DNA of 64,000 nt. Origin: Dastarcus helophoroides. Taxonomy: Eukaryota; Arthropoda; Insecta; Coleoptera; Bothrideridae. Location: the NCBI GenBank assembly GCA_028583605.1, contig CM053330.1, positions 20,051,539-20,115,538 on the forward strand, written 5' to 3'. Shown one piece after another: positions 23,574 through 33,725 of this stretch; the stretch's first letter is position 1, and the number at the start of each line of letters is the position of its first letter. The notes below the pieces were generated by a model that ran no database searches, had not been told where the DNA came from, and worked only from the letters and a program-made list of their open reading frames with translations. The position numbers were made by a program, and so were the translations under genes.

Positions 23574-24560
23574 ACAGGGTGTTCAGCATGAACGGTAATA
23601 CATTCCTTGCATGAAAATAAGATAAGGTGAATTTACCCTAGTACAATGTTATTTTCCTAAGAAGTTACAAGCCCGACAAAATGTTTTTTTTTTATTTCAT
23701 TTTTGATCTTCCGTACCTCAGAACGACCCCTATAATCTCTCGTGTTCGACTGACACAGATATTTTTCCAGAAAACTATGTACCATAGGAATTTGAACCAA
23801 AAATGTAGGATGCATCCCTAAGGGTTACCCTAAAGGGTTGCAAAGGTCATTGTGTGAGGTAACTTTAAATTCTTGTATTCTGAATTTGCATCGTAGCAAA
23901 TTACATTGAATACAAGCGTATTCGCTTAGGCATATCACGCAGAGGTCTTGTAACCTTTGCAACCCTTTATGGTAACTCTTAGGGTCGCTTCATATTTTTG
24001 ATTGTAATTCTCTGCAATAATTCCTTCAATTAGCATGTGTCAACGTGTTTCTCGTAAGATATAGTCGAAATTTGGTTACACTTTATTCAATGGAGACCCC
24101 ATCCGTTGGATATTTGTTTGGCTGACTTGACAGGTATAAGTTGGAAGTATTTAGCACGATCGTGTCATACTGATGAGGCCAAGGAAGACCGAAACTGGTA
24201 CGTGGTTGTGGTTGTAAATGTTTGAAACTTTTAGTACATTCCCACTGTTTCATGACAGAATATTGAATTGAAAGTAGGCATTTGCAATTTGGCACAGGGT
24301 TGGTTTTTGATGATGCGCTCAAATATCACCAGTCTATGATTGGGAAAAAAATATTTGATCATAAAATGGGAAGGTTGGTTTGGTGTACAGAAAAATCAAG
24401 TTTAAATTGATATATCGCGCGAGGAAACATTTGAAAACGCTACCTCTGAGTATTGCGAAATATTTTTTTATAATTTTTGGTTCAGTGATTTTAATTATGT
24501 AGCCTAAAATTTATAAGAAAATGACAGTTTACCCCAGATATTCTAGGTTTCCAAATATGT
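23574..24560. repeat. Composite dispersed repeat with internal hairpin
   Basis: It starts with TACAGGGTGTTCAGCATGAA, a MITE-like end. From about 23705 it carries CTTCCGTACCTCAGAACG followed by a TCTCTCGTGTTCGACTGAC block, the same family as the copy at 38316. Then come two inverted arms of AAGGGTTACC.TAAAGGGTTG type (about 23818-23850 and 23955-23990) around a second hairpin. The region 24330-24535 aligns with 38500-38680 (ATATCG.G.GAG, ATATTTTTTTATAATTTT, AATGACAGTTT.C.CC). Nothing here codes for protein. Confidence 0.6.
24155..24210 (+). ncRNA. Hammerhead-ribozyme-like core, second family
   Basis: The core CTGATGA (24170-24176) is followed by a short stem II (GGCC/GACC around AAGGAA, one mismatch) and GAAA (24191-24194). 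A minimal stem III CTGG follows, then the cleavage triplet GTA (24198-24200). Stem I can pair in two parts: TCATA with CGTGG (weak, with one A.C clash and two wobbles) and CACGA (24155-24159) with TTGTG (24206-24210). All conserved core bases are present. The stems are eroded, so self-cleavage is uncertain. The downstream text (GGTTGTAAAT...) recurs next to a more decayed copy at about 32050-32110. Confidence 0.45.
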
Positions 24561-27240
24561 TCCAGCGATCTCATAAACCGTGTTAGTCATTGTTTACTTA
24601 TTATTTAGTTTATTTTGATACATTGACTTTCCATTATAGTATTGTTACCGCAACCATTTGAGAAATTTTTTCTACCCACCGAGCACCAAAGGGTTTTACA
24701 ACTCAGCATGTCAAACATACCAGAACTAAAACTTTTCTGCGGACAGTAAAATATAAAAACCAAAGTTGAAATCAGAAGAGAATGACAATCTGTCATTTAG
24801 TACGTCAATTATTTCAGAGGCGAAACTCTTCTGAATTTAGAGTGGCAAATGCCCATAAGATATCCCACATAGAAGATCCTTTTTATTTCACATTTTTCGT
24901 CCTTAAAATTCCGTATTTCAAAAAATAAGAGGTTGAAGTTTTTTAAAAGCCAATTCAGTTTACTAATTACTTATAAGAATAGTATAATCAAAGGAACAAA
25001 GTGTTCACATGAGGATTACCTTGTATTTTCCTATCCAATTTTAACCACAGTAACAAAAAATTTGGAGTAAATTACTTGTGTATATTAATTTGGTGATTTG
25101 GCGAGATTGGTGGTATTGGACTCTAATTTTTATTCGTTGATTGGTTTAAATTGTTTCATGTTATTCTTATTTGGAAACAAAGGGTTATTATAATTATTTT
25201 CGCTATAAATTTTCACCCAACTATATGTCTACATTACAAACGTTGTTAAAAATTAATGAATTATGGCAGTGATGTATGGTTAAAGATGATACTTAGCATC
25301 TTATTTTTAAACAATAACGAAGCAAGGAGTCATTTTTCACGGTCCTATAATTTGTTCCCATCCGTTTTTTGTGCTCTTCGTCAGTGCATCAGCTTTCTTT
25401 GTGCGTTATAATTGCATTCCATCTTGCAATTATTGGAAGCACTGATTAAAACACGTTATGATGTGTGTCCACTTGCAGCCTTTAAAGTGTTGGTAAATTA
25501 CAGCTTGTTAGAAGTTATGACATCATGCCTACCTTAAACAATCCCGCAATATGAATGTGTCTCATTATAAAAGCATCCACATTTGTATGCTTCAGTGAGA
25601 GAGTTCATCCATTAACACACCTGAGTTTTGAATGAGTGCAACAAGAAATATGTGATATGAATTTATTATTAAATGATCATCGTCTTATGTTGTAGAAAAT
25701 TTAATATTGTATCTATTGGAGATGTAACGAATATTGGTTGGTTTTTTCACATTCCCATTCACATTCGCGAATGCGAATTCGAATAATAATAAAATTTAAA
25801 AAACCTTACAATATCACTGGATAGAAAATTAGAAACCTTCTCAAATGAACTATCACACACACACCCTCATTTAATTTAAAAATTTTAAAGGAGAAGCTGT
25901 CATTCCAAAAGAGTTGAGGGGGTGGGGATACGATTAGGTTCAAAAAATGTCATTGTAGAATTTAAAATCGACCTGTTTCAGAATTTTACTCATGAATTCT
26001 AAATTATTATCTTTGGAAATCACTATATATTGTATATTTATTCGTAGATAAGTAATCTTAAAATTCCGAGAAAATTTTGGTAAAATTCCTAAACGGTAGG
26101 TAATTAATTTTAGCCAACATTCTGTTTCTAGAAATTAATCTTTTCGTCAAGTCATTCACAAGTGGAAAGTTGAAAATTTTGATTTTGGAATTGAACCGGG
26201 GAGACATCAAACGACTTTTCATCACTCGGTAGATGTCCTTAATGCAGGGTGTCGAAACGTCTACAAACCAATCTATCTTGAGGCAGGTTCACTCTACAAG
26301 TCAAAAAAATTTTAACGTTTTAATTTTTATTGAAGTCGACGTTCGATTGGGAGTAGAATGGTGAAGGGTGAAGAGCTTTTTTAAACCTCTGTATTATTAT
26401 TTCAGTGAGTACCAACAGACAGTTGCCGCATTGTTCTATTTCTATGAGAATGCTTTCTCGACCGTTTAGATGTTGGTAATGAATGATGATATCAGCTACA
26501 CAATTGCCATAGACAGTACAGATTTACTGACTGAAAGGAGTATAACATATTTGAAACATCTAGGCTTTAGTCATCTAGTTTCAACTACAATTGCATTCTT
26601 TGATTGATTTGGGAATGACGCGGTAATTAAAGACAATTTCACGGTTATTTCATCCTCTCACGCGATCTTGCTGCCAATTTGATTTATAATGATTTGATAC
26701 CAAAATGATTAGACCGTTACTTTAATTGTGGCAAGGAAACGTTATTAAGAATTAGATGTAGAAAACTAATTTGTGAGAACGAACATATCTTATTCAATCA
26801 GTATTCTGGTACTAATGAAATATTTTCCTAATTAATCTTAAGATCTCTTTAAGCACTTAATGCATGTACAAAGCATATTTTAGTTTGAACGTCAAACAAA
26901 GTGTGCCCCATTGGTAGTAACTTTGTTATTATTAAAGTTAGAAAATTGTTTAAATTAACAAACTACAAGTGTTTTTAACGCTCTTTAAGGTAGAATAATG
27001 AAAAAAAAAATCAATTAAGCATGACATTTTCAATTTCTGGGGCAAAATACCATTTTTGTATATTATTATTTTTCACTTAATTCAGTATCATAATTGACTA
27101 TTTATTGAAAATAGTTCAGTGTTACCGAATTTACTGCAAATAACAATAAGAGTTTTTTAGAATTGTATTATCATCTGCCTCATGAAATAATCTTGCATTT
27201 GTTGGGGGAACTTAACTGACCATTCGCAGAACCCCAAAAA
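24560..27240. other. Non-coding intronic stretch
   Basis: No gene or repeat recognised, apart from the promoter-like site listed separately at 25566. Confidence 0.45.
25566..25598 (+). promoter_or_regulatory. Candidate TATA-Initiator core promoter
   Basis: TATAAAA at 25566-25572 and the arthropod initiator TTCAGT at 25591-25596 place the initiator A 28 bases from the first T of the box. That is the canonical spacing. The surrounding 200 bp is less AT-biased than its neighbours. No ORF follows, so the role would be an internal or non-coding transcript. The match may be chance. Confidence 0.3.
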
Positions 27241-27297
27241 ATAATCTTATTTGAGTCTTGTGATAACGAAGGCTTCCACGGTTAGAGTTACTTTTTC

Positions 27298-27627
27298 CGG
27301 GATTGGACAAAAAAAAAAACAACAAATAAAAATAACAAAAATACACGGAAATTATCCAAGAAATGAAAAACCAAATTTAAAACAGCAGAGCGTGGTAACT
27401 CAGTATGTTCTACACACCTGAAATGAAAATTGGTGCAAAGGACAAGATTGCTTAGACATAATGTTACCGCGCTTTGCTGTTTTGAATTTGGTTTTTCATT
27501 TATTGTATAATTTCCTTATATTTTTGTTATTGTCACTTATTGTTTCTTTAGTTTCTGAAGAAACTCCCTATGATGGCGGGCGAAACCTTGAACACTTTTC
27601 GTAGTTCTTTGACAAGGTCCAATCCCG
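27298..27627. mobile_element. Foldback element, ends GGGATTGGAC
   Basis: The left GGATTGGACAAAAAA and AATAACAAAAATACACGGAA through GAAAAACCAAATTTAAAACA pair with the reverse complement of the right half, ending CAAGGTCCAATCCCG. The right half carries CTGAAGA, a C/G-rich hairpin (CTCCC...CGGGC) and GAAAC at 27554-27585, a hammerhead-like pattern. A partial relative lies at 32205-32385 with the same flank text (GTGGAAGCCTTCGTT). Confidence 0.65.
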
Positions 27628-27649
27628 AAAGAGGTACATATATCTAATA

Positions 27650-29248
27650 TTTGAGTTTTGTTGGCTTGTTGGAACAGGAAGCAGTCTCGAGCTGAATAGA
27701 TCATGTCGTAAATTTTCAGATCATCTGAAAATAATAAATAACGGCTATTATTAATTTACATATAGAACCTATATCTGTTAACAGAGAAATCTGCAAATTT
27801 CACCCACAACGCTTGATGCTCTATCCAATCTGACAAATAAATACGATCTACGAGCAAAAATTTTAATAAAAATTCTTTAACTTCCAGGTCATAGTTATTC
27901 AATTTGTGAAGAAACAAAAAATATAATTAATAATTCCATAACCCCTTTATCGATACTGCTGAAACTTGAAATGTATATTATAACTATTAAATTATTTTTT
28001 GCTAAAATTAATTTAAATTTAAAGTAAGTTTAAAGACCTGTAATTCGGAAATTAAAAAAATTGCTAAACCTTTTTTCATAAATCGTATATTTATGTAGTC
28101 GTGAATATAGTCAAGGGTTGTCGGTGAAATTTGTAGACATCTGCATATTAGGAAAAGTAGGGTCGCAGGAGGGTTACGTGTTTTGCATAAATCATTATTA
28201 TCAGTCAAAAACTATTGAAAGAGTTTAATTTTTATAATCTACAGCTAGAGCTAGGTAAAGGTTTTACCACATAAAATATTAACAATAAAATGTTTTGTCC
28301 TTGAATTAACTGAAGCAAACAAAGTAGAAACTAAACATTAGGCAACTATTACTATACTCGGTGCCTTTGTTCCTCTCAATTCCATTATTATACTATATAA
28401 GATAGACCATGAAATATTCTATTAGTAATTATAAATTATATTGTATCTAGTCCTTGTTTGCTGTCATCCAAAAACTATGTCAGACAGAGAAGTGAAATTG
28501 CCCGCAGCGTTCATCTGAATATTAATCCGTTTGATGCATTGTTCTATATTTCGTACTTCACAATTCCGTTAGAATATCTATCATTCACTTTCATTGTAAA
28601 AGTGAAAATATGATTAAAAAAACGTATCTAATTTAAAGCCGTACACATTATCGTTTATTCGATTGTAAACAAAAAGTCATGATTTACATTTTGAATCAGT
28701 TGAGTTCATTAAACTGAGTGAGTGTTTTAAAATAATTGCGTTATTTATCGCGCTGTGGAGAAAAATTTTTCTCTTAAATTATTAAAAATTACCAAAGTTT
28801 CGAGCGCACTTAATTATCTGGAGGACTATTTGGAACGCTTCCTTAATAAGATATTTTTCATTTGATATTTTCCAGACTCGTAACTCGTAATCAAATATAT
28901 TACTAATTTGTAATGTATTTTTCACAATCAGATGTCTGTTCATGACAAAATGTTTTATAAACGCTCCCTAATTAATATTCCCCGTTGCCCTTCTCCTATA
29001 TATTTTCTCTAACGTCGTTATTTCTTATGCATTAGCCGGTGAGTTCTAATAAGAACAAAACATCCATCGCTAATCGCTATTACTTCGCTTCCATTTTTGT
29101 ATTCACCTATGTATATTTGTTTGGTTAATTTCCTTTTAGTTATAATCAGGTGATGTACTATACGATGCAACTAAAGTAACAGGGGTCATTAGTATTGGGG
29201 TGGCTTTCCTGTATTATGGGTTGCATAGCAACATGCATTACATACATC
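27650..29248. other. Non-coding intronic stretch
   Basis: AT-rich; no gene, exon or repeat recognised. Confidence 0.45.
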
Positions 29249-29620
29249 TAGACTGCAAATTCATGCAGCCCTCCAGGCTTGTATAGTGAATCATAGGTAG
29301 CTGAACTACCAACAATTGAAACACTGCCACCTAGCGAAGCGGTTGCTCTCTAGGAAAGTTCCCAGAAGACAAGGATTCTAATGCACAGACCAATAGGTTT
29401 GAACATTTATTAGATTCGAAATTTGGAAACCAAAGACCGGTTTCAATCTTGTTAGATCCCGTCAGTTTGGCATATCCAACTCGAATGCTAACAAATGTTC
29501 CGACAAGTAAGTACTAAAGAATCAACGAACGTCAAGCGTGTGTCTCTCAGACTACCGCCACTTATTGGTCCATAGAGAAAATTATGGCCATCGCCAACAA
29601 TGTCGTATAAAAGTAGAATA
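29249..29620 (-). repeat. LTR unit, minus orientation (outer left)
   Basis: Complete unit read right to left, ending at TCTAGATG near 29250. It contains ribozyme copy D. Its neighbour at 29621-29832 is a second minus unit. Confidence 0.8.
29423..29479 (-). ncRNA. Hammerhead ribozyme copy D, probably dead
   Basis: Minus-strand fold with stem I TTGG/CCAA plus GCCAAA/TTTGGT, stem II GATCT/AGATT, GAAAC and a CCGG stem III. The cleavage triplet is GUC, the preferred one in natural hammerheads. The core reads CTGACGG, so the invariant last A of CTGANGA is replaced by G, which should abolish activity. Confidence 0.7.
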
Positions 29621-29832
29621 CAACCTAGATTGCAAGTTCATGCAGCCCTCCCTCACTGCATAGTGAATCATAGGTAGCTGAACTACCAACAGTTGTAACA
29701 CTGCCACCTAGCGAAGCGGTTGCTCTCTGGGAAAGATTCCAGAAAACAAGGATTCCAATGCACAGACCAATGGGTGTGAACCTTTATTAGATTCGAAGTT
29801 TGGAAACCAAATACCGGTCTCGATCTTGTTAG
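29621..29832 (-). repeat. LTR unit, minus orientation (inner left, truncated)
   Basis: It keeps the stem II 3' strand onward but lacks CTGACGAGAT and the 5' half. The ribozyme's GAAA is also changed to GAGA. It abuts the palindrome centre at about 29841. Confidence 0.75.
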
Positions 29833-29850
29833 AAATGTTTCGGAACATTT
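29833..29850. repeat. Palindrome centre of the retroelement
   Basis: AAATGTTTCGGAACATTT reads nearly the same on both strands and joins the minus-oriented and plus-oriented units. Confidence 0.75.
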
Positions 29851-30106
29851 GTTGGAGTTGGATATACCGAACTGACGAGATCTAATAAGATCGAAACCGG
29901 TATTTGGTTTCCAAACTTCGAATCTAATAAATGTTCAGATTTATTGGTCTGTGCATTAGAATCCTTGTTTTCTGGAAACTTTTTCCTAGAGAGCAGCCTC
30001 TTCGCTAGGTGGCAGTGTTTCAAATGCTGGTGATTCAGCTATCTATGATTCACTATAAAAGCCTGGAGGGCTGCATGAATTTGCAGTCTAGATTGTATTC
30101 TACTTG
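29842..30106 (+). repeat. LTR unit, plus orientation, upstream of gag
   Basis: It contains the intact ribozyme copy C, then the R/U5-like part with the TATAAAAG motif at about 30055-30062. It ends near GATTGTATTCTACTTGCATT. The first third of the unit is missing because of the palindrome junction. Confidence 0.8.
29858..29914 (+). ncRNA. Type I hammerhead ribozyme, copy C (apparently intact)
   Basis: Hammerheads are small self-cleaving RNAs. Outer stem I is TTGG (29858-29861) with CCAA (29911-29914). Inner stem I is ACCGAA (29866-29871) with TTTGGT (29903-29908), including one G.U pair, with an internal loop between the two parts. The core is CTGACGA (29872-29878). Stem II is GATCT/AGATC with loop AATA (29879-29892), followed by GAAA (29893-29896). 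A two-pair loopless stem III, CCGG, can work as a palindromic dimer. Cleavage is predicted after GUA at 29902. All invariant bases are present. The short stem III is what retrozyme and Penelope-type hammerheads show. Confidence 0.82.
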
Positions 30107-30126
30107 CATTATACATTAACACAAAA

Positions 30127-31122
30127 ATGACGTGAAGAGGTTGCTAAGTGGACAAGCTACACAACATGAATTTGAAAGTGTACCCGCTATTTCTTCCCAA
30201 AAGGTAAAACCTCCGACCTATGATGGACAAACATCGTTCCAGGCCTACAGAATTCGATTTAAAGCTGCTGCTAGGGTGAATAGATGCACGGAAGACTAAA
30301 AGACCACCTCATTGGTGCTATATTTGCGCGGAAAAGCTCTGGAACTACTCCGAGCTCTATTTGACCAGAAGCTAGCTAACTATGAAGATTTAGTTAGTGC
30401 TTTGGAGCTGAAATTTGGAGACCATCATTTGCCGCAAATTGCCCAGTCGCAGCTAAAAGTAAGTAGCAGGAAAGTGATGAAACGCTGCAAGAATTCGAGG
30501 TTGACGTAAAAAGACTGGCGTATGCCGCCTATCCAACAGCACCAACTGAATTTCTGGAACTTTACACAGCTAAACTTTTTATAGAAGGAATAATAGACCC
30601 AGAAGTCCAGAGAGTGATGCGCTTGTCAAACTTCCGAACATCGAGAGAGGCATGGATTAGAGCCTTGGAGGTGGAAGCTGCTTACAAGGTTTGGGAACCA
30701 GAGGCGTCACGGAGAATAAGAAAAGCCAACATCGAAGAGGTCGCGAATGACCCTGATTTTGGGAACATAAACGCTAACATGAAGGAAATGGACGCAAACA
30801 TGAGTGCTAACATGAAGGAAACGAACGCGAACTTCAATGCTAACCTCAAGAAAATTGACGCGGGCATTGAAGAACTGCTGGGAGCTCTTAAAAGCAGATC
30901 CAACAGAAGAGGAACAACATGCTACAGCTGTGGCAGACCGGGGCACTTCAAGAAGGGCTGCAGGTCAACCCCCAAGAAGTCGACAGGTCCCACAGTAAGA
31001 AAACAACATGGCGAGAAAGAGAACTCACTAGCTAATGTCAAGAAATCAGTTCCCAAAACTCTTCTCATCAAACATATAAAAAGGACCAAGGAGAGTTTGG
31101 TGCTGGAAACCAGCGTGGATGG
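30127..31122 (+). pseudogene. Ty3/gypsy-like gag (capsid and zinc knuckle) with start of protease, broken
   Basis: Gag packages retroelement RNA. The capsid part contains KPPTYDGQTSFQAYRIRF, LVLYLRGKALELL and YEDLVSALELKFGDHHLPQI, typical of the retrotransposon gag family. A helical stretch with MKEMDANMSANMKETNAN-type repeats (about 30770-30870) follows. Then comes a CCHC zinc knuckle, CYSCGRPGHFKKGC (30919-30960), and a basic tail. The last codons (SLVLETSVDGG) look like the first strand of a retropepsin. Breaks: the initiator region is out of frame near 30127, there is a stop at about 30297 and a frameshift near 30475. After about 31120 the frame passes directly into LTR sequence, so protease, RT, RNase H and integrase are deleted. 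Confidence 0.82.
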
Positions 31123-31530
31123 AGGGAATTTGTAGACTAGGTGGCATTCTACTTGCATACGACATTGTTGGCGATGGCCATAGTTTCTCTATGGACCAAT
31201 ATGTGGCGGTAGTACTGAGAAGTCACACGCTTGACGTCCGTGAATTCTTTAGTACTTACTTGTCGGAACATTTGCTAGCATTCGAGTTGGGTATACATAA
31301 CTGACGAGATCTAACAAGATCGAAACCGGTATTTGGTTTCCAAATTTCTAATCTAATAAATGTTCAAACCTATTGGTCTGCGCATTGGAATCTTTGTCTT
31401 CTGGGAACTTTTTCCTAGAGAGCAACCGCTTCGCTAGGTGGCAGTGTTTCAACTGTTGGTAGTTCAGCTACATATGATTCACTATACACACCTGGAGGGC
31501 TGCATGAATTTGTAGTCTAGGTTGCATTCT
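31121..31530 (+). repeat. LTR unit, plus orientation, directly after gag
   Basis: Direct repeat of the next unit with a period of about 370 bp. It begins at a gag-LTR junction around GGAGGG and includes ribozyme copy A and the U5-like end TCTAGGTTGCATTCTATTTG. Confidence 0.82.
31287..31343 (+). ncRNA. Hammerhead ribozyme, copy A (stem I damaged)
   Basis: The core CTGACGA (31301-31307), stem II GATCT/AGATC with loop AACA, GAAA, CCGG and GUA are all intact. The inner stem I strand reads ACATAA instead of ACCAAA, which loses two of six pairs. The outer TTGG/CCAA pairing is kept. Predicted cleavage is after 31331. Reduced activity is likely. Confidence 0.72.
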
Positions 31531-31759
31531 ATTTGCATACGTGATGGCCATAGTTTCTCTATGACCAATAGGCGACGTTAGTACTGAGAAGTCACACGCT
31601 TGACGTCCGTGAATTCTTTAGTACTTACTTGTCGGAACATTTGTTATCTTTCGAATTGGATATACCAAACTGACGAGATCTAACAAGATCGAAACAGGTA
31701 TTTGGTTTCCAAACTTCGAATCTAATAAATGTTCAAACCTATTGGTCTGTGCATTAGAA
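31531..31759 (+). repeat. LTR unit, plus orientation, 3' truncated
   Basis: Second member of the right-hand direct dimer. It ends abruptly after GGTCTGTGCATTAGAAT, before the TATA-containing half. Confidence 0.8.
31656..31712 (+). ncRNA. Hammerhead ribozyme, copy B (near intact)
   Basis: Six perfect inner stem I pairs (ACCAAA/TTTGGT) and outer TTGG/CCAA. Core CTGACGA (31670-31676), stem II GATCT/AGATC, GAAA (31691-31694) and GUA ending at 31700. The only defect is CAGG for CCGG in stem III, leaving one pair. The distance from copy A's cleavage site is 369 nt. Confidence 0.75.
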
Positions 31760-32009
31760 TTAATGTATAATGACAATTAAATGTTCTGTAATGGAACAAT
31801 CTAACGTGCTACAGTTAAAAAAATTTGCAACCATTTTCTGTAAATCCGTTTCGGCCCTCGTTGGCCTCAGTATGATAGCTGTTCACATTTTCAACTTGTA
31901 GCCATATAGTCTACCACATAAATATTCAAGAGAACTAAATCCCACTAGTTGATTTGTAACTGACTTTCGATTGTATCTTATGAGCAACACTATCGCTAAG
32001 TGAAGTAAT

Positions 32010-32390
32010 TTTATTGCTGATAATTACAACCAGTTTCTGTGCGCTATAAGTTGTGAGGTTAATTGGGGCCAAGAAAGATCGAAACTGACCAAATAATGTT
32101 GGTTGTAAATATTTTTAACTGTAGCAAGTTAAACTTTGGTTACAGATTACAGAACAATTTAATTGACGCTTGACGCTTTCTCTTCTATCTATATTACAAG
32201 ATATACATCTTCCGTAATTGGACTGTGTCAAAGAACTAATATAAGATCATTTTCATTTATTATTTCTTTTGTTGCTGAAGAAGCCCCCTAGAATGATGGG
32301 TGAAAGGCGAGTACTTTTAGTAGTTCTTTTATATGGTACAATTCTGGAAGAACTATGGCCGTGGAAGCCTTCGTTGCCACATTCTATTTA
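32010..32390 (+). repeat. Remnant of the second hammerhead-like family plus foldback half
   Basis: GGGGCCAAGAAAGATCGAAACTG (32065-32087) aligns with the core at 24177-24197 but has lost CTGATGA. Further on, CTGAAGAAGCCCCCTAGAAT and GGGTGAAA (32274-32306), with AACTATGGCCGTGGAAGCCT, match the element at 27.26-27.63 kb. Confidence 0.5.
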
Positions 32391-33294
32391 TATTTTATGT
32401 ATAATCTAATGAATTCCTTTGCCTGATGTCATCTACACAGGGGACAAACTGAGAGATTCCTTTGGTTACTACTTTGCCAACATTCTAAAAAAATAATTGT
32501 CAATCAGAATATGTCCCTTTATGATGGTTAATAAATGATTAAGTGCACATTCAAAATAAGTTTTCGGATATTTTATTTGGAAACTACCTTAAGAATTAAT
32601 TTTGAACACTGATTAAATATCTGATGAAAATGTCCCTGTTAAAAGACACTGCAAGGATTCAATTATGCAGCAGCGAAATTTAGATTTTATAGTTTAAATT
32701 TTAGGACACGTTTCTATACCGAAAAGTAATAATGATAAAATAAAAATAAAAGCAACTGGTGTGAATAAATTAAAACGATCGGATTTTAGTATCCTAACTA
32801 CTTATTTTTTTAATATACTGTCACATCTATCACTTCATTTTGAAAGTCGTAGGCAATCTTTTATCCTGTTTATCATCTAATGTCCTTCAACGCACTTATA
32901 CGTTGTATATAAATGTAAAAATAATAATCTTAAATGGATCATATCTAGAACGCGCGTGATTCTGATGGTAATAATGAGACCATTTTTAAAAATGATATAA
33001 TATTTAGTAGTTTTATAAATGATGTCAGTGCAGGTTAATTAACAAATTATTTTTTAGCACGTTTGTGAAACAGTTGAATTGCTATGTGAAAAAATGAGAC
33101 GATAAAATATTCTAGGTAAATCTTGCACAAAGATATTCGATGTCGCTTTTTTACGTATAAAAATAACGTTTCTCATTATATGTGGATTTATGTGTAATTG
33201 TCTGTATGGTTTCTTTTATTTTGTGTTCATACTTCATATTATGTTGACTTGCCGCGTAGCAGTTGGCACCCGGGGCAAAGGTAGACACCAGAAA

Positions 33295-33725
33295 AACTCA
33301 AAACGTTCACAAAAACATTTCTAGTTTAAACTCGAAACGTTTTTAAAAAAAATCGAGTTTCGAAAAAAATTCGAATATTGCGATTGAAGTCGACATTAAA
33401 AAAAATATTTGGTATTCTTCAAAGCTTACAATCTAAATGTTAGGAAAACATTTAGAATTAAATGGAGACCCTTCAAATTATGAAAAAAAAGTTGAGTTCA
33501 GCTATTTCGAGAGAAGATTTAGATTTCGAAAATAAAGTCAAAATTTATAGAAAAAAAATTATGTTTTAAGTTGGAAAACTTATACAAAATAAATTACAGC
33601 TTAAACTCTTATCCTTTTTTTGTTTTAATCTTGAAAGTTCGAAAGAAAACTCAGAATTGTTAAAAAAACATTAGAAATTTTAATTAGACTACTCTTATAA
33701 ATAAAGCTCCATATTTGAATAAATT
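33295..33725. repeat. Degenerate A-rich array
   Basis: Irregular AAAAAATTCGAA and AAAGTCAAAATTT-like units, the same style as 9.2-10.0 kb. Confidence 0.55.

Larger units (their letters stand above)
29249..31759 (+). mobile_element. Palindromic retroelement: inverted LTR dimer, gag, direct LTR dimer, with hammerhead ribozymes
   Basis: Four to five copies of a roughly 370-380-bp repeat flank a broken gag gene. Left of 29841 the repeats are on the minus strand (29249-29620 complete, 29621-29832 partial). From 29842 they are on the plus strand: 29842-30106, then, after gag, 31121-31530 and 31531-31759 (the last truncated). Each unit has the hammerhead segment, CGAATCTAATAAATGTTC, the CTTCGCTAGGTGGCAGTGTT block, a TATA-like CACTATAAAAGCCTGG (clearest near 30050) and a terminus TCTAGATTGTATTCTACTTG. 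Mixed inverted and direct partial repeats are typical of Penelope-like insertions, but the coding part is Ty3/gypsy-like. No clear target duplication. Confidence 0.85.

Noticed and set aside
29858..29914. Alternative fold using ATACCG/CGGTAT as the main stem
   Set aside because: It pairs well (6 bp) but leaves no stem I and no cleavage triplet. The stem I fold with TTGG/CCAA and ACCRAA/TTTGGT explains more conserved bases.
30682..31158. Minus-strand open frames opposite gag
   Set aside because: Antisense shadows of the gag coding sequence, whose zinc knuckle fixes the real strand as plus.
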